From Eggerthellales bacterium (lineage in GTDB: Bacteria > Actinomycetota > Coriobacteriia > Coriobacteriales > Eggerthellaceae), in NCBI GenBank assembly GCA_029225085.1, contig JAQXVU010000005.1, forward strand, positions 1-64,000: a DNA stretch of 64,000 nt. The letters run 5' to 3'. Shown one piece after another: positions 44,948 through 58,365 of this stretch (within the stretch, counting starts at the first letter, position 1; each line of letters begins with the position of its first letter). Position numbers and translations under genes: made by a program. The notes beneath the pieces were generated by a model. That model was not told the DNA's origin and made no database searches. It saw nothing but the letters and a program-made list of their open reading frames with translations.

Positions 44948-45424
44948 ATGGCAAACATCAAGAGCCAGAAGAAGCGCATCATCACCAACGAGAAGGCTCG
45001 TATGCGCAACCGCGCAGTCCGCACCCGTCTGAAGCACGCTGTTCGCGAGGTTCGCGAGGCTGTTGCCGCTAAGGACGCAACCCTGGCATACGCTAAGGCA
45101 CTCGAGGCCTGCCGCCTGCTGGACAAGGCTGCTTCTAAGGGCGTAATCCACAAGAACCAGGCTGCTAACCGCAAGTCCGGCGTTATGGCTCTGGCCAACA
45201 CCATCGTCACCGACGAGGTACGCGCTGCTTACGTTGCTCCTGCAAAGAAGGAGAACGCTCAGACCGGCAACAAGAAGGCTGCTGCTAAGGCTGCTCGCAA
45301 GGCTGCTATCGTTGCTGCTGCTGAGGAGAAGGCTGTTCGTCGCGCTGAGACCCTGAAGGCTGAGAAGGCCGCTGCTGAGCGCAAGGCTGCTGCCGCTGCT
45401 GCTGAGGAAGAGGACGCTGAGTAA
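44948..45424 (+). CDS. rpsT: 30S ribosomal protein S20 with long Ala/Lys/Glu tail
   Basis: 16S rRNA-binding protein. The product is 158 aa from the ATG at 44948 ([20 protein letters not shown]), preceded by CGGAGG. Residues 1-87 form ordinary S20, including [20 protein letters not shown] and the final ALAN. About 70 more residues follow, dominated by Ala, Lys, Arg and Glu and ending in EEEDAE, probably one long charged helix. Typical S20 stops near 87 residues. Confidence 0.95.
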   Translation: MANIKSQKKRIITNEKARMRNRAVRTRLKHAVREVREAVAAKDATLAYAKALEACRLLDKAASKGVIHKNQAANRKSGVMALANTIVTDEVRAAYVAPAKKENAQTGNKKAAAKAARKAAIVAAAEEKAVRRAETLKAEKAAAERKAAAAAAEEEDAE

Positions 45425-45486
45425 GCAACCTGCTTCTTAAGCACATATCACTCTGATATTTCGCGGATTCATCTGCATATCAAGAA

Positions 45487-45520
45487 GGGGAACGGGGCCG
45501 AAAGGCCCCGTTCCCCTTTT
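45487..45520 (+). terminator. Strong terminator after rpsT
   Basis: GGGGAACGGGGCC-GAAA-GGCCCCGTTCCCC, a 13-bp perfect stem with GNRA loop, followed by TTTT. No other element was recognised in the rest of the gap to holA. Confidence 0.92.
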
Positions 45521-45667
45521 CTCATTCAATAGCTTTCACGCACTGCCGCGTCACCTGCATCGGCAGATTCGCGCGATGCCGCTTCAGACGCCGCCGCTTT
45601 TCTCGCACTCAAAGATTCATACGCGGCCGCTTACCCCGCTTCCGCAGATTCCTGCACGCAGACGCAG

Positions 45668-46627
45668 CTACGATAGGAATTCCAGCACCCAGGTCTGGAA
45701 TGCCAAATCGGGATCGGCAGCACCGGACTTCATGGCCTGCTCGGTATCACGAGCAGACACCAAGGCGCCGCGAAGCTTTGCGGGGGTGAAGTTACGAGCC
45801 CACTGCTGGTGGTTCTTCACCTTCCACGCGGGCATGCCCAGCACATCGGGCAGCGAAGCCACCGCATGGCGACGCATGAGGCTCTGGGTGATAAGCAGCT
45901 CCCTGATGCGGGAAACGCAGCTGCTGAGCAGGGCGTAGGGCGAGGCGGATTCCATATGATTCAAACAATAGATGCACCGGCGCTTGTTGTTGGCGGACAG
46001 GGCGTTCACGAACTCCCAAGGCTTAATCTCAGCGGTATGGGCAACCATGAGCGAGATCTCAGCCTCGTTCACTGCATCGTCTCCCCGATGAGACAGGGAG
46101 ATCTTCTTCAGCTCACCATCGAGAGCCACCGTGTCGGTGCCCACGTACTCGATGAGCAGCTCGATGGCCCCCCGCGTCAGGGTCAGACCGTAGCCCTTGG
46201 CAATGCCGGCAACTAGCGCGGGCAAATCCTTGGCCTTAGGGGACGAACAGTCGATGATCGCGTTCTTTCCCAAAGCAGCAATGGCCTTGTACAAGCCAGA
46301 AGCTTTGGAAAGCGACACCGCATACAACGCCAACACCGTCGTGGCGTTGGGGGACTTCAGGTAGTCGACGATGGGCTGCCAATCGGCCTTCTTCAGCTTA
46401 TCGGCATTGCGCACGGTCACCAAGCGAACCTCGCTGGCAAAAGGCATGGTGTTGCAGGCATCCACAATGGCGGAGCCCGAAGCCTTTTCCCCGTCGAAGG
46501 TGTCGGAGTTAAAGGAGAGGTCTCCCAATGCGGAAATGCGCTTCACCAGGCGTGCTTCCACCGCCTGACGCTTCAGGGCGTCATCGCCTACGGTGAGATA
46601 TGCGGGAAGAAACGTGTTGTCAGCCAT
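45668..46627 (-). CDS. holA: DNA polymerase III subunit delta
   Basis: Clamp-loader subunit that opens the beta sliding clamp. The 319-aa product from the ATG at 46627 shows the delta-family layout (PAYLTVGDDALKRQAVEARL, VRLVTVRNADKLKKADWQPI, helical collar at the C-terminus). AAAGG precedes the chosen ATG. It follows comEC, the usual comEA-comEC-holA order. Confidence 0.88.
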   Translation of the reverse strand: MADNTFLPAYLTVGDDALKRQAVEARLVKRISALGDLSFNSDTFDGEKASGSAIVDACNTMPFASEVRLVTVRNADKLKKADWQPIVDYLKSPNATTVLALYAVSLSKASGLYKAIAALGKNAIIDCSSPKAKDLPALVAGIAKGYGLTLTRGAIELLIEYVGTDTVALDGELKKISLSHRGDDAVNEAEISLMVAHTAEIKPWEFVNALSANNKRRCIYCLNHMESASPYALLSSCVSRIRELLITQSLMRRHAVASLPDVLGMPAWKVKNHQQWARNFTPAKLRGALVSARDTEQAMKSGAADPDLAFQTWVLEFLS

Positions 46628-46653
46628 ACATGCCTTTCTACTCGCAGGCAATT

Positions 46654-49047
46654 CTACCGCAGACAGGAGACCTGGGCGCCATCAGCACGAAGATGGCACA
46701 CCACATCTCCCTGCTGGTCAGTCCTGTAGGTGCGAACCGAAGACTCCTTCAGAAGATCGAGGGCTGTCTGGGTTGGATGCCCATAACGGTTGTTGGCTCC
46801 CACGCTGATGAGGGCGATATCGGGCTGCAAGAGGTCGATGAGCTCCGAGGAAAGAGCCTTCGCACTGCCATGATGGCCCACTTTCAGCAGGTTCACCTTC
46901 CCCACCCCGGCATCCTCTAGGGTCTCTGCCAGCTCGGGGCACTCCGCATCTCCGCAAAAGATCCCCGACCCATCCTGCTCGCCATCCCCATTGCAATCCC
47001 AGCAAACCAACAGCACTACACTGTCGGCATTGCCACCATCGTCCTTTAGCTCTTTAGGAGACAGTACCGATGCGGTAAAGGAACCCCATCGCAGCACATC
47101 GCCCACAGCCAGCTCATGCACGTTGCCCTCCCCTACCAGGCCCTCACTTTCCCGAACCAAGTCCTGACAGGATTCATCATCGCTTTCGCAGATACCCTGG
47201 GCGACCAGGACCTGCCCTACTTCCACCACGCCCCGAAGAGCCCCCAGCGAGCCGCAATGATCATCGTCAGGATGCGTCACGATCACCGCATCAAGGCGAA
47301 CGACCTCGTTGCGCGCAAGCCCCTGCAGCAGATCGCCATCGTTAGTGCCGGTATCTACGAGCACCGCCACCTCACCGCTTCTGAGCACGAAGGCATCCCC
47401 CTGCCCCACATCGAGCATGACGATTTCATCACCATGCAACCTCGGTACCGCCACCAGCTGAAACACCAGCAGCAGAGCGCAAAGCGCCACCAGCGCCACG
47501 CCGCGACGCCGTGTAAGCAAAGGCCATGCAACCCACAACGCAACAGGCAATCCTATGGCCAACGCTGCCGAGAGCACCATAGACAAAGAGGTAGGTATAG
47601 AAGCTGACGGTAGGCAAGAGAGCTGCTCGAAGAGCCAGCATGCCCCGTTGCCGAAGGCAAGAAGGGCGGGAGCAAGCGGAACCTGCAGGGGAAGCAGTGC
47701 CAGCACACACAGAACAACCAACCCGAAGCCGCAAAGCAGCGTGAACAGCGGCGCTGCCACGATGTTGCAGATCACGGCGATAAGGGAAACCTGGGAGAAC
47801 AAGGCGGCCGATAGGGGCAGCGTGCAAATATTCGAAGACAAGGTAAGGGACAAGGGCCCGCTGACCCAATCAGGACAGCGGGGAACCAGGCACTTCACCC
47901 AAGACTGCACCAATTCCCCCGCAACCAATATGCCCAACATGGAAGACACCGAGAGCAGGAAGGAAAGGGACAAGGCTGTCACGCCGTCGCCGATGATCAT
48001 GACGCAAAGGCAAACACCAAGGGCGGAGAGCCCATGGGTACCGCGTCCGAACAGAAACGCTCCTAAGCTGAGCACGCACATGACGGCCGCTCGCAAAGCG
48101 CTAGGCGGGAACGCAGTGAACACCAGGTATCCGCCAAGGAGAAGAATCTGAAGCAGAATGAGAACTCTCCGAGGTACGCCTAACGCCAACAGGAAAGACG
48201 TGAATAGGGAACAGACAATGACGAGATGAGCTCCGGAAACCGCCACCAGGTGCGCAAGGCCATCCACCTTCACAGCTTGGTACAGATCGGTGTCATAGAG
48301 TTCGCCCCGATACCCCGTGAGCACCGCTTGCAGAAGAAGGCCACCCTCCGTGCCGTCATCGAGGATGTCGATGGCCCATTGGCGCAGATCTCGCACCGCG
48401 CTTCCCACTCCCTCACCTTGCAGCAAGACAGCATCATGCACCTGCAAGGAGGCGACGGCTCCATGGGTAAACAGGGTGAACCTGCGCTCCTCTGAAGGCG
48501 AAGAGAGCGAGCCTGTCACCTCGTAGACTCTTCCGCTGAGATAGCGCTCGCCCTCTGGCATGAAAGCTCGCACACCCACTTGGGACCCACTCTCTTGGTA
48601 AAGGGTTCCGTAGCAGGTGATTCCGTAGGCGCCTTGCACGCCGTCAGAGGAAAGCACCAGAGCTCCCTGGGCAGCACCTTCAGCATCGGGCTGGTTTGCG
48701 AGCACGCCTCCGCAGACAAAGCCATTTCCCAAGCCAAGCAGCAAGCCAGCAATAACGATTCGCACCAAGCCCAGCTTCTTGCGCTGAGCAGATCGCACCA
48801 ACACCGCAATCGCCAGAGCGACCGCGACCAAGGCGGAGCCCAGAGTGAAATCCGGGGCAAGCCAACAACTACCGCCGAAGGACAGGGCGGTCCCCGCCCA
48901 AAGCAGCAACGCAAACAGAAGCGCAGGGGGCAAAGACGGACGACGGGGCGCGCTGGTCTGCGCCCCTTCACCACCATCCTTATCGCTCAGTCGGGCTCCG
49001 GCGAACAATTCAGCTGCAAGGGACCCAAAGCGACTCGCCAACGTCAT
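46654..49047 (-). CDS. comEC: DNA internalisation competence protein ComEC/Rec2
   Basis: Inner-membrane channel for single-stranded DNA uptake. The 797-aa product has N-terminal hydrophobic segments and an OB-like region, then the competence domain with the motif GLAHLVAVSGAHLVIVCSLF and many helices (about 260-510). A C-terminal metallo-beta-lactamase domain follows with VTHPDDDHCGSLGAL and KVGHHGSAKALS. Its start overlaps comEA by four bases. Confidence 0.93.
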   Translation of the reverse strand: MTLASRFGSLAAELFAGARLSDKDGGEGAQTSAPRRPSLPPALLFALLLWAGTALSFGGSCWLAPDFTLGSALVAVALAIAVLVRSAQRKKLGLVRIVIAGLLLGLGNGFVCGGVLANQPDAEGAAQGALVLSSDGVQGAYGITCYGTLYQESGSQVGVRAFMPEGERYLSGRVYEVTGSLSSPSEERRFTLFTHGAVASLQVHDAVLLQGEGVGSAVRDLRQWAIDILDDGTEGGLLLQAVLTGYRGELYDTDLYQAVKVDGLAHLVAVSGAHLVIVCSLFTSFLLALGVPRRVLILLQILLLGGYLVFTAFPPSALRAAVMCVLSLGAFLFGRGTHGLSALGVCLCVMIIGDGVTALSLSFLLSVSSMLGILVAGELVQSWVKCLVPRCPDWVSGPLSLTLSSNICTLPLSAALFSQVSLIAVICNIVAAPLFTLLCGFGLVVLCVLALLPLQVPLAPALLAFGNGACWLFEQLSCLPSASIPTSLSMVLSAALAIGLPVALWVAWPLLTRRRGVALVALCALLLVFQLVAVPRLHGDEIVMLDVGQGDAFVLRSGEVAVLVDTGTNDGDLLQGLARNEVVRLDAVIVTHPDDDHCGSLGALRGVVEVGQVLVAQGICESDDESCQDLVRESEGLVGEGNVHELAVGDVLRWGSFTASVLSPKELKDDGGNADSVVLLVCWDCNGDGEQDGSGIFCGDAECPELAETLEDAGVGKVNLLKVGHHGSAKALSSELIDLLQPDIALISVGANNRYGHPTQTALDLLKESSVRTYRTDQQGDVVCHLRADGAQVSCLR

Positions 49048-49742
49048 ATGCAGATGAGCGAGGAGATACGCTCGTAGGTCTTCTCGCCGATGCCGCTGAC
49101 ATTGGTGATATCCTCGCAGGATTTGAAGGAACCCTGACTCGTACGGTAGTCGATGATTCGCTGGGCAAGAGCAGGACCAATGCCGGGAAGTGTCTGCAGC
49201 TCTTCAGACGTAGCGGTGTTCACATTTACCAAACCCGCAGAACCGCCAGAGGAAGCTCCTGATGACGTACCGGAAGTTACATTGCCTGAGGAAGCGGCGC
49301 CTGAACCCGAAGCGCCCTCCTCCCCCTTGCGAGGGATGGTGATTTGCTGACCATCCTGCAATGTCGCCGCGAGATTCACCCCTTCAAGGTTCGCCTTCTT
49401 CGTGGCACCACCGGCCAATTGCAGCGCATCGTTTACCCGCGCGTCTGATGAAACCTCATAGACACCGGGATTTTGAACCGCACCAGTTACGTACACGCAG
49501 ATGAGCTGCGGGGAATTCGCCGACTCCTCGCCAGCCTCTTCCCCGCCATCATCAGCTTCCTCCGCAGCTTCCTGCGCCACACGAAAGGAAACGTCATCGG
49601 AGGAAAGGGAGGACACGCAAGCTTTCAATCCGAAGAACACCAGGGCAAGGACCACTACCAACACCACCGCCACAACGGGAAGGGATATTCCGCGGCCCTT
49701 TACCTTTTCTTCCAGCTCTTCAACATCATCGAGAAACGCCAT
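49044..49742 (-). CDS. comEA: Competence DNA receptor ComEA
   Basis: Membrane-anchored DNA-binding receptor that hands DNA to ComEC. The 232-aa product has an N-terminal transmembrane helix (VVAVVLVVVLALVFFGLKAC), then an SLBB-like domain (VYVTGAVQNPGVYEV). A Gly/Ser-rich linker follows and two helix-hairpin-helix motifs end the protein (VNTATSEELQTLPGIGPALA). The ATG at 49742 follows GGAGGGTG. Upstream in-frame codons to 49841 lack a site. Confidence 0.92.
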   Translation of the reverse strand: MAFLDDVEELEEKVKGRGISLPVVAVVLVVVLALVFFGLKACVSSLSSDDVSFRVAQEAAEEADDGGEEAGEESANSPQLICVYVTGAVQNPGVYEVSSDARVNDALQLAGGATKKANLEGVNLAATLQDGQQITIPRKGEEGASGSGAASSGNVTSGTSSGASSGGSAGLVNVNTATSEELQTLPGIGPALAQRIIDYRTSQGSFKSCEDITNVSGIGEKTYERISSLICI

Positions 49743-49817
49743 GAGCACCCTCCTAACTCCTTCGAGCATAGAAGACGCAGGTAACCAGAGCCTCGCTCCC
49801 CTCTTTGCGAAAGCTCT

Positions 49818-49871
49818 CCGAATCCCAACCGCATCTTGCAAGCAATCTCACCAGGATGCCGAATCCCAACC
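49818..49871. repeat. Short direct repeat between thiI and comEA
   Basis: CCGAATCCCAACC occurs at 49818-49830 and 49859-49871 (41 bp apart). ATCTCACCAG also occurs twice, at 49845-49854 and 49900-49909. Confidence 0.6.
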
Positions 49872-49913
49872 ACCCTAAACGCAATCGCACTGGAAACCGA
49901 TCTCACCAGAAGA

Positions 49914-49942
49914 CAAAACAAGGAGCCCCGAAGGACTCCTTG
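49914..49942 (-). terminator. Terminator after thiI
   Basis: On the minus strand CAAGGAG...CTCCTTG with inner GGGG/CCTT pairing is followed by TTTTGTCTT. It lies about 54 bp past the thiI stop. Confidence 0.75.
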
Positions 49943-49995
49943 CAAACAAGCCATATGAAGCGAAAACCGAAAGGCCAAGGCTCACAGTCTGCCGA

Positions 49996-51384
49996 TTACG
50001 AAGAAACCAGCGTTCCCGGGGCGATAGGCGAATCGGAAGAGCCATCAGCACCAGCAGCAGACTGACCAGCCAATTCAGCGTCATCGGAAGCAGCAGCCTG
50101 AGCTTTTGCTCCCTCGGCAACCTGCGCCTCAACGCCCTCAGAGACCCCGGTCTCATCCTCTGCAGCCTTGCGCTTCTGACGAGGTGGCTTATAGGCGCAG
50201 CACTTGTAGTCGTTCACCTCAGCCGAGGCAACGATTTCAGGGATCCACTCGTCAAGGGGCAACAAAGCCTCTGCCTCGAGGACCTCCTTCATCTTGGCGT
50301 GGGTCTCAGGATTACGAGGCATGAACAGGGTGCAGCAATCAGCGGCATCCATGCTAGAAATCTCGAAGGTGCCCAGCTGCTCGGCCTGATCGATGATCTC
50401 GATCTTATCGGTGCCGATGAGGGGACGGAACACCGGAAGGGTGACCGCCTCGTTGGTGGCGGTGATGTTCTCGATGGTCTGAGACGCTACCTGACCAAGG
50501 CTCTCACCGGTAACCAGGGCCTTCGCGCCTTCCTTGAAGGCGATTTCCTGAGCCACCTTGAACATGAGGCGACGGTACATGATGATGCGCAGAGAAGGCG
50601 GAACCTTTGCCGCGATCTCACGCTGATAGTCGCCGAAGGGAACCACGTACACGCGGGCAATACAGCCGCTGCGCTCGAGGACATGGGCGATGTCATCGAC
50701 AAGGTACTCGCTGGTAGATGCCGTCTGGGGCCTGCCGGAGAAATGCACGCCGATGCAGATGGCACCGCGACGAGCCATGCGCCACAGGGCAACCGGAGAA
50801 TCGATGCCCGAGGACAGCAGGGAGACGACCTTGCCCGAAGATCCTACGGGCAGACCGCCCACACCGGGGATGCTGCGTGCGTATACATAGGCAGCGTTCT
50901 GAATGACCTCGACGCGAAGCTCGACGTCGGGGTTCTTCATGAGAACCTTCTTGTCAGGGAAGTTCCTGCACAAATGGGCGCCCACCAGCTGATTGATCTG
51001 GGGCGACTCGATGGGGAAATCGGTGTGGTTGCGACGTGCCTGCACCTTGAAGGAGTAGAAGTCTTCCACGTCGTTCAGGGCCATGACGGCGCCCTCATAG
51101 ATATCATCTATCTCACGAGGAAGCTTATAGCCGCAGGAAACGCGGGCAACACCGGGAACAGATGCCAGCTTATTGGCGATGTCGCATGCAGCCTCATAGG
51201 AAACGCCCTGGCGAATGAGGACCAGAAGGCGACCAGAGATTTTATGAATGGTCACGATAGGGTCGTCAGACAACAACGAAAGAGCGTTCCTAAGGAGACG
51301 CTCTTCGAATTTAGACCTATTGTGGCCCTTCAGGCCGATCTCGTGATAGTGAATGAGGCAGATGCGCTGATAGTTCTCAGCCAT
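49996..51384 (-). CDS. thiI: tRNA 4-thiouridine sulfurtransferase ThiI
   Basis: Adenylates and thiolates U8 of tRNA. The 462-aa product has an N-terminal ferredoxin-like and THUMP region (about 1-165), a PP-loop LLSSGIDSPVALW near 190, and the ThiI-specific RPLIGTDKIEII. No rhodanese domain is present, as in Bacillus ThiI. After about residue 405 a disordered Ala/Glu-rich tail follows. It lies 5 bp after rpoZ. Confidence 0.94.
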   Translation of the reverse strand: MAENYQRICLIHYHEIGLKGHNRSKFEERLLRNALSLLSDDPIVTIHKISGRLLVLIRQGVSYEAACDIANKLASVPGVARVSCGYKLPREIDDIYEGAVMALNDVEDFYSFKVQARRNHTDFPIESPQINQLVGAHLCRNFPDKKVLMKNPDVELRVEVIQNAAYVYARSIPGVGGLPVGSSGKVVSLLSSGIDSPVALWRMARRGAICIGVHFSGRPQTASTSEYLVDDIAHVLERSGCIARVYVVPFGDYQREIAAKVPPSLRIIMYRRLMFKVAQEIAFKEGAKALVTGESLGQVASQTIENITATNEAVTLPVFRPLIGTDKIEIIDQAEQLGTFEISSMDAADCCTLFMPRNPETHAKMKEVLEAEALLPLDEWIPEIVASAEVNDYKCCAYKPPRQKRKAAEDETGVSEGVEAQVAEGAKAQAAASDDAELAGQSAAGADGSSDSPIAPGTLVSS

Positions 51385-51389
51385 GAAAC

Positions 51390-51647
51390 CTACTTCTCGA
51401 GGTCGAGGGTATCAGGATCGTAGCCCACGGTGCCATCAGCAACCTCCTGGAATGCGATGGAAAGGGGCTTGCGGTTGTTAGCGCGAGCGATCTCGAGGGC
51501 GGTTTCCATCTCGAGAGCGCGGGTGCGCTGACCGCGCATCATCTCGTTGATGTCATGGGCGCGACGAGATGCAACGGAGCACAGCAGGAAACGGTCGTAC
51601 TCAGTGTTGTCAAGCAGGTCGTTGATATTGGGTTCGATAATGCTCAT
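51390..51647 (-). CDS. rpoZ: RNA polymerase omega subunit
   Basis: 85-aa omega subunit that stabilises beta'. Conserved segments are LLDNTEYDRFLLCSVASRRA, a form of the family R..LV...A.RA motif, and a C-terminal acidic part. It lies between gmk and thiI; the gmk-rpoZ pair is common. Confidence 0.9.
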   Translation of the reverse strand: MSIIEPNINDLLDNTEYDRFLLCSVASRRAHDINEMMRGQRTRALEMETALEIARANNRKPLSIAFQEVADGTVGYDPDTLDLEK

Positions 51648-51657
51648 ATCGTCTTCC

Positions 51658-52224
51658 TTATTCGATTTCAGCCTTGGCGTTCACGTAATTCACCAGTTGG
51701 CGCGTGGCAACGTCAAGATCGTCGTTCACGAAGGTAACATCATACTCTTCTTTGCGGGATAACTCCACCTCTGCGGTGGCCATTCGCCGCTCAATAACAT
51801 CCTGAGGCTCGGTTCCCCTGCCCTCTAGGCGCCTTCTGAGCTCCTCGAGGGATGGAGGCGCGATGAACACCAGGATTGCCTCGGGGATCTTCTCCCTGAC
51901 CTGGAAAGCACCCTGCACGTCAATTTCTAGAATGACCTGCTTTCCCTCAGCCATAGCGGAGAGAACGGTTTCCTTCAGGGTGCCGTAGCGATTGCCGTGA
52001 ACATGGGCCCATTCCAGGAACCCATCCTGGGCAACCAGCTCATCGAATCGCTCATCGGACAAATAGAAATAGGAAACCCCCTCCTGCTCACCAGGACGAG
52101 GGTCACGAGTGGTTGCGGAAACAGAAACCCACACGTCGGGGACCTGTTCACGCAAACGGGCCATCAGCGTGCCCTTGCCGGCACCTGATGGCCCAGATAC
52201 TACAAAAAGATTACCTTTGCGCAT
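51658..52224 (-). CDS. gmk: Guanylate kinase
   Basis: Phosphorylates GMP/dGMP to the diphosphate. The 188-aa product has P-loop GPSGAGKGT, SVSATTRDPRPGEQEGVSYF and the GMP-binding EWAHVHGNRYGT. It lies between the mIHF gene and rpoZ. Confidence 0.97.
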   Translation of the reverse strand: MRKGNLFVVSGPSGAGKGTLMARLREQVPDVWVSVSATTRDPRPGEQEGVSYFYLSDERFDELVAQDGFLEWAHVHGNRYGTLKETVLSAMAEGKQVILEIDVQGAFQVREKIPEAILVFIAPPSLEELRRRLEGRGTEPQDVIERRMATAEVELSRKEEYDVTFVNDDLDVATRQLVNYVNAKAEIE

Positions 52225-52231
52225 GAACTCT

Positions 52232-52540
52232 TTACTTCAAACGTTCCAACAGTGCAGCCTCCTGGCGCTTGCCGAGGCCGCGAAGACGTCTGCTTGGAGC
52301 GATGTTCAACTCTGCCATGACCTTCTCAGTCTTAGCCTTGCCATAACCAGGCATGGTCTCGATAAGGGTAGAGACCTTCATACGGCCAATGACTTCGTCA
52401 TCCTTCTTCTCAAGCAGATCTTCCAGAGAGAGCTTACCACTTTTCAGGTCCTCGCGAACCTGGGCACGAAGGATTCGAGCCTGTTTAGCCTTTTCCAGGG
52501 CTGCAGCGCGCTCCTCCGGCGTCAACTGAGGAATTGCCAT
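52232..52540 (-). CDS. mihF: Actinobacterial integration host factor (mIHF)
   Basis: Nucleoid-associated DNA-binding protein. The 102-aa product from the ATG at 52540 has a helical N-terminus (LTPEERAAALEKAKQARILR) and a C-terminal H2TH-like region (IETMPGYGKAKTEKVMAELN, RRLRGLGKRQ). AAAGGAG lies 6 nt before the ATG. The mihF-gmk-rpoZ order is characteristic of Actinomycetota. Confidence 0.95.
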   Translation of the reverse strand: MAIPQLTPEERAAALEKAKQARILRAQVREDLKSGKLSLEDLLEKKDDEVIGRMKVSTLIETMPGYGKAKTEKVMAELNIAPSRRLRGLGKRQEAALLERLK

Positions 52541-52715
52541 ATTATCTCCTTTTTTTGACAAAATTAAACATTTGGAGAATAACACATCTCTTTTGTTTAT
52601 ATCATCGCCCGACGAAAAGGAATACTGATAATTTTTAAGCATCGGGCATGGATTTAACAAATTCGATTCATAGTATGACCAGGTAAAAGCCTCTAAACCA
52701 CTTTAATTCAGTAAG

Positions 52716-53438
52716 TTACAGACTGGCCACGATATCCTCGAAAGCGGCGACAGGATCTGCTGCCTGGGTGATAGGACGACCAATAACCAGATGGGAAGCT
52801 CCTGCTTCGAAAGCAGCCTTAGGAGTTGCTACGCGCTTCTGGTCGCCGACATCGGCAGTGGCAGGGCGCACACCAGGGGTAACGATGTAGGCGTCAGGGC
52901 CGAGCACTTTGCGGAGCTCGGAAGCCTCCTGAGGAGAAGCCACGACACCGGAAAGCCCGGAAACCTTCACGTGAGCAGCCATGATCAGAACCTGCTGCTC
53001 AATGTAGCGAGCAACGCCGATCTCATCGAGCTCGCCCTGGCCCATAGAGGTAAGGACGGTAACGCCCAGGGTGGCAGCAGGGTCGGTGCCCATCTCAGCG
53101 GCAGCTTCCATCACGCCTTCCTGGCCAGCACGCATCATCTCGATGGTACCGATGGAGTGCATGGTGAGCATGTCAGCGCCCGTCTTCACCGCAGCTTTAG
53201 CAGCGCCGCGCACCTGATGAGGAATATCGTGGAACTTCAGGTCGAGGAACACCTTGAATCCCCTATCCTTCAGCTCCTGCACGATGGAAGGACCCTCCTG
53301 GTAGTACAGGGTCATGCCAACCTTCATCCAGGTGGCATGGCCAGCCAGAAGATCGGCCAAACGCAGGGCCTCCTGCTTATCGCAGTCGAGGGCGACGATG
53401 ATGCGATCCCTCTCGGGGATCTCGGTGAACTTAGGCAT
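52716..53438 (-). CDS. pyrF: Orotidine 5'-phosphate decarboxylase
   Basis: Final step of UMP synthesis. The 240-aa product from the ATG at 53438 has [19 protein letters not shown], the catalytic [14 protein letters not shown] with its Asp-Lys-Asp, and a C-terminal phosphate loop [13 protein letters not shown] lies 6 nt upstream, and the ATG overlaps the pyrD stop by eight bases. It is last in the pyr operon. Confidence 0.96.
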   Translation of the reverse strand: MPKFTEIPERDRIIVALDCDKQEALRLADLLAGHATWMKVGMTLYYQEGPSIVQELKDRGFKVFLDLKFHDIPHQVRGAAKAAVKTGADMLTMHSIGTIEMMRAGQEGVMEAAAEMGTDPAATLGVTVLTSMGQGELDEIGVARYIEQQVLIMAAHVKVSGLSGVVASPQEASELRKVLGPDAYIVTPGVRPATADVGDQKRVATPKAAFEAGASHLVIGRPITQAADPVAAFEDIVASL

Positions 53439-54345
53439 CGAGGGCTCCAATCAGCTCGTTGACGTCGGAAACGCCTTGGTCGGAACAATAGCGCTCGATA
53501 CCCTCGATGACCTCGATGGTAGCAAGCGGATTAACGAAATTATACGCTCCAACAGCCACGGCGGTAGCACCAGCCAGCATGAACTCGATGGCATCGTCAG
53601 CATTGGCAATGCCGCCCATGCCCAACAGGGGAACCTTCACCGCATTGTGCACCTGCCACACCTTCGCCAAGGCGACGGGCTTAATGGCAGGACCAGACAG
53701 ACCGCCGGTTACGCGGGCAAGCAGGGGCTTCCGGGTGCGAATGTCAATGCCCATGCCCAACAGGGTGTTAATCAGCGAAATGGCATCGGCGCCGGCAGCT
53801 TCTGCAGCACGAGCGATCTCAGCGATGTCGGTGACGTTAGGAGTGAGCTTCACGAACATGGGGCGCTTGGTGCAGGCACGGCAAGCGCTCACCACTTCTT
53901 CTACCATCTTGGGATCCGTGCCGATGGTCATGCCGCCAGCATCTACGTTGGGGCAGGAGATGTTGATCTCATAGGCGTCGGGAACCTCGGACTCCTCGAG
54001 AGCCTGCAGGCAATCGACGTACTCGGAGACGCTATGGCCAGAGACGTTCACGATAACCGTGGCGCCCTGCTCAGCCAGCCAAGGAAGGTCGACCTCCTTG
54101 AAATGCTGCACGCCGGGGTTCTGCAAGCCGATGGCGTTCAGCATGCCCGAAGGGGTCTCAGCCAGACGAGGCATGGGGCCGCCCTCCCAGGGAACCGCGG
54201 AGACGCCCTTGGTGGTGACGGCGCCAAGGCGGGACACGTCGAAGAAGTCGGCGTACTGCATGCCGGAACCGAAGGTGCCAGAGCCCGTGGTCACGGGGTT
54301 CTTCATGACCAGACCGCCCAGGTTAACTTGCATATTCACAGCCAT
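53431..54345 (-). CDS. pyrD: Dihydroorotate dehydrogenase B, catalytic subunit
   Basis: FMN enzyme oxidising dihydroorotate to orotate, with NAD+ as acceptor through PyrK. The 304-aa class 1B product has [26 protein letters not shown] with the catalytic Cys, [10 protein letters not shown] and [10 protein letters not shown]. An in-frame GTG at 54354 is a possible alternative start. Adjacent to pyrK, its electron-transfer partner. Confidence 0.95.
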   Translation of the reverse strand: MAVNMQVNLGGLVMKNPVTTGSGTFGSGMQYADFFDVSRLGAVTTKGVSAVPWEGGPMPRLAETPSGMLNAIGLQNPGVQHFKEVDLPWLAEQGATVIVNVSGHSVSEYVDCLQALEESEVPDAYEINISCPNVDAGGMTIGTDPKMVEEVVSACRACTKRPMFVKLTPNVTDIAEIARAAEAAGADAISLINTLLGMGIDIRTRKPLLARVTGGLSGPAIKPVALAKVWQVHNAVKVPLLGMGGIANADDAIEFMLAGATAVAVGAYNFVNPLATIEVIEGIERYCSDQGVSDVNELIGALDA

Positions 54346-54347
54346 GG

Positions 54348-55142
54348 CTACCACACAACCTTTCGAGCGTCGAAAACAGGACCGTCTACGCAGGAGCGCT
54401 TGTTGCCCTCAGTGGTGGCAACGATGCATCCCAAGCATGCGCCAATGCCGCAGGCCATGTGCTTTTCCATAGAAACCTGGCAGGGAATACCCTGCTCAGA
54501 AGCGGCTTTTGCGGTGTAGGCCATCACAGGGGTCGGTCCGCAGGAAGCCACCAGATCGAAGCTTTCGGAAGCCATGAGCTCTGCGGCAGGCACCGTGCAG
54601 AAGCCAGGAGTGCCAAAGGAGCCGTCGTCGGTGCAGCAGATGACGGTGGTGTTAGGCAGAGCCTCGTAAGCGTCCTTGCAAGCCAGGGCATCCTTGGTCT
54701 GAGCGCCCATAACCACCGTGAGCTCTACACCGGCAGATACCAGCTCGGAGGCGAAGAGGAACAGTGGAGCGGCACCAACGCCGCCAACCACGAAGAGGGC
54801 GCGCTGGCAATCCTCGGGCTTCACCCAGCCGTTTCCGATGGGACCGAGCATGTTCACGACCTGGCCCTCCCCCACCTTGGTGAGGGCATCAGAGCCGAAG
54901 CCCACCACCTGATACAGCAGCACCATGGTGCCCTGCTCGGGGTTAGCCTGGTACACGGAAATAGGACGGCGCAGCATGTGGCCTTCCATACCGGGCACCT
55001 GCAGATGCACGAACTGACCGGGACGAACCGCAGCTGCGATCTGAGGAGCCTGGAAGGTTGCCAGGTACAGGCGATCGGTGACCTGCACCTGGGATAGGAG
55101 AACAGTGTCCTCGGAGAGAACCTTCTGAGTGTCTACGCACAC
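54348..55142 (-). CDS. pyrK: Dihydroorotate dehydrogenase B, electron transfer subunit
   Basis: FAD and 2Fe-2S subunit that passes electrons from PyrD to NAD+. The 264-aa product has [10 protein letters not shown] for [13 protein letters not shown] for NAD, and the C-terminal cluster motif [13 protein letters not shown] with a distal Cys. Start GTG at 55142 lies 1 bp after the carB stop. Confidence 0.95.
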   Translation of the reverse strand: MCVDTQKVLSEDTVLLSQVQVTDRLYLATFQAPQIAAAVRPGQFVHLQVPGMEGHMLRRPISVYQANPEQGTMVLLYQVVGFGSDALTKVGEGQVVNMLGPIGNGWVKPEDCQRALFVVGGVGAAPLFLFASELVSAGVELTVVMGAQTKDALACKDAYEALPNTTVICCTDDGSFGTPGFCTVPAAELMASESFDLVASCGPTPVMAYTAKAASEQGIPCQVSMEKHMACGIGACLGCIVATTEGNKRSCVDGPVFDARKVVW

Positions 55143-55143
55143 G

Positions 55144-58357
<3,214 letters not shown>

Positions 58358-58365
<8 letters not shown>

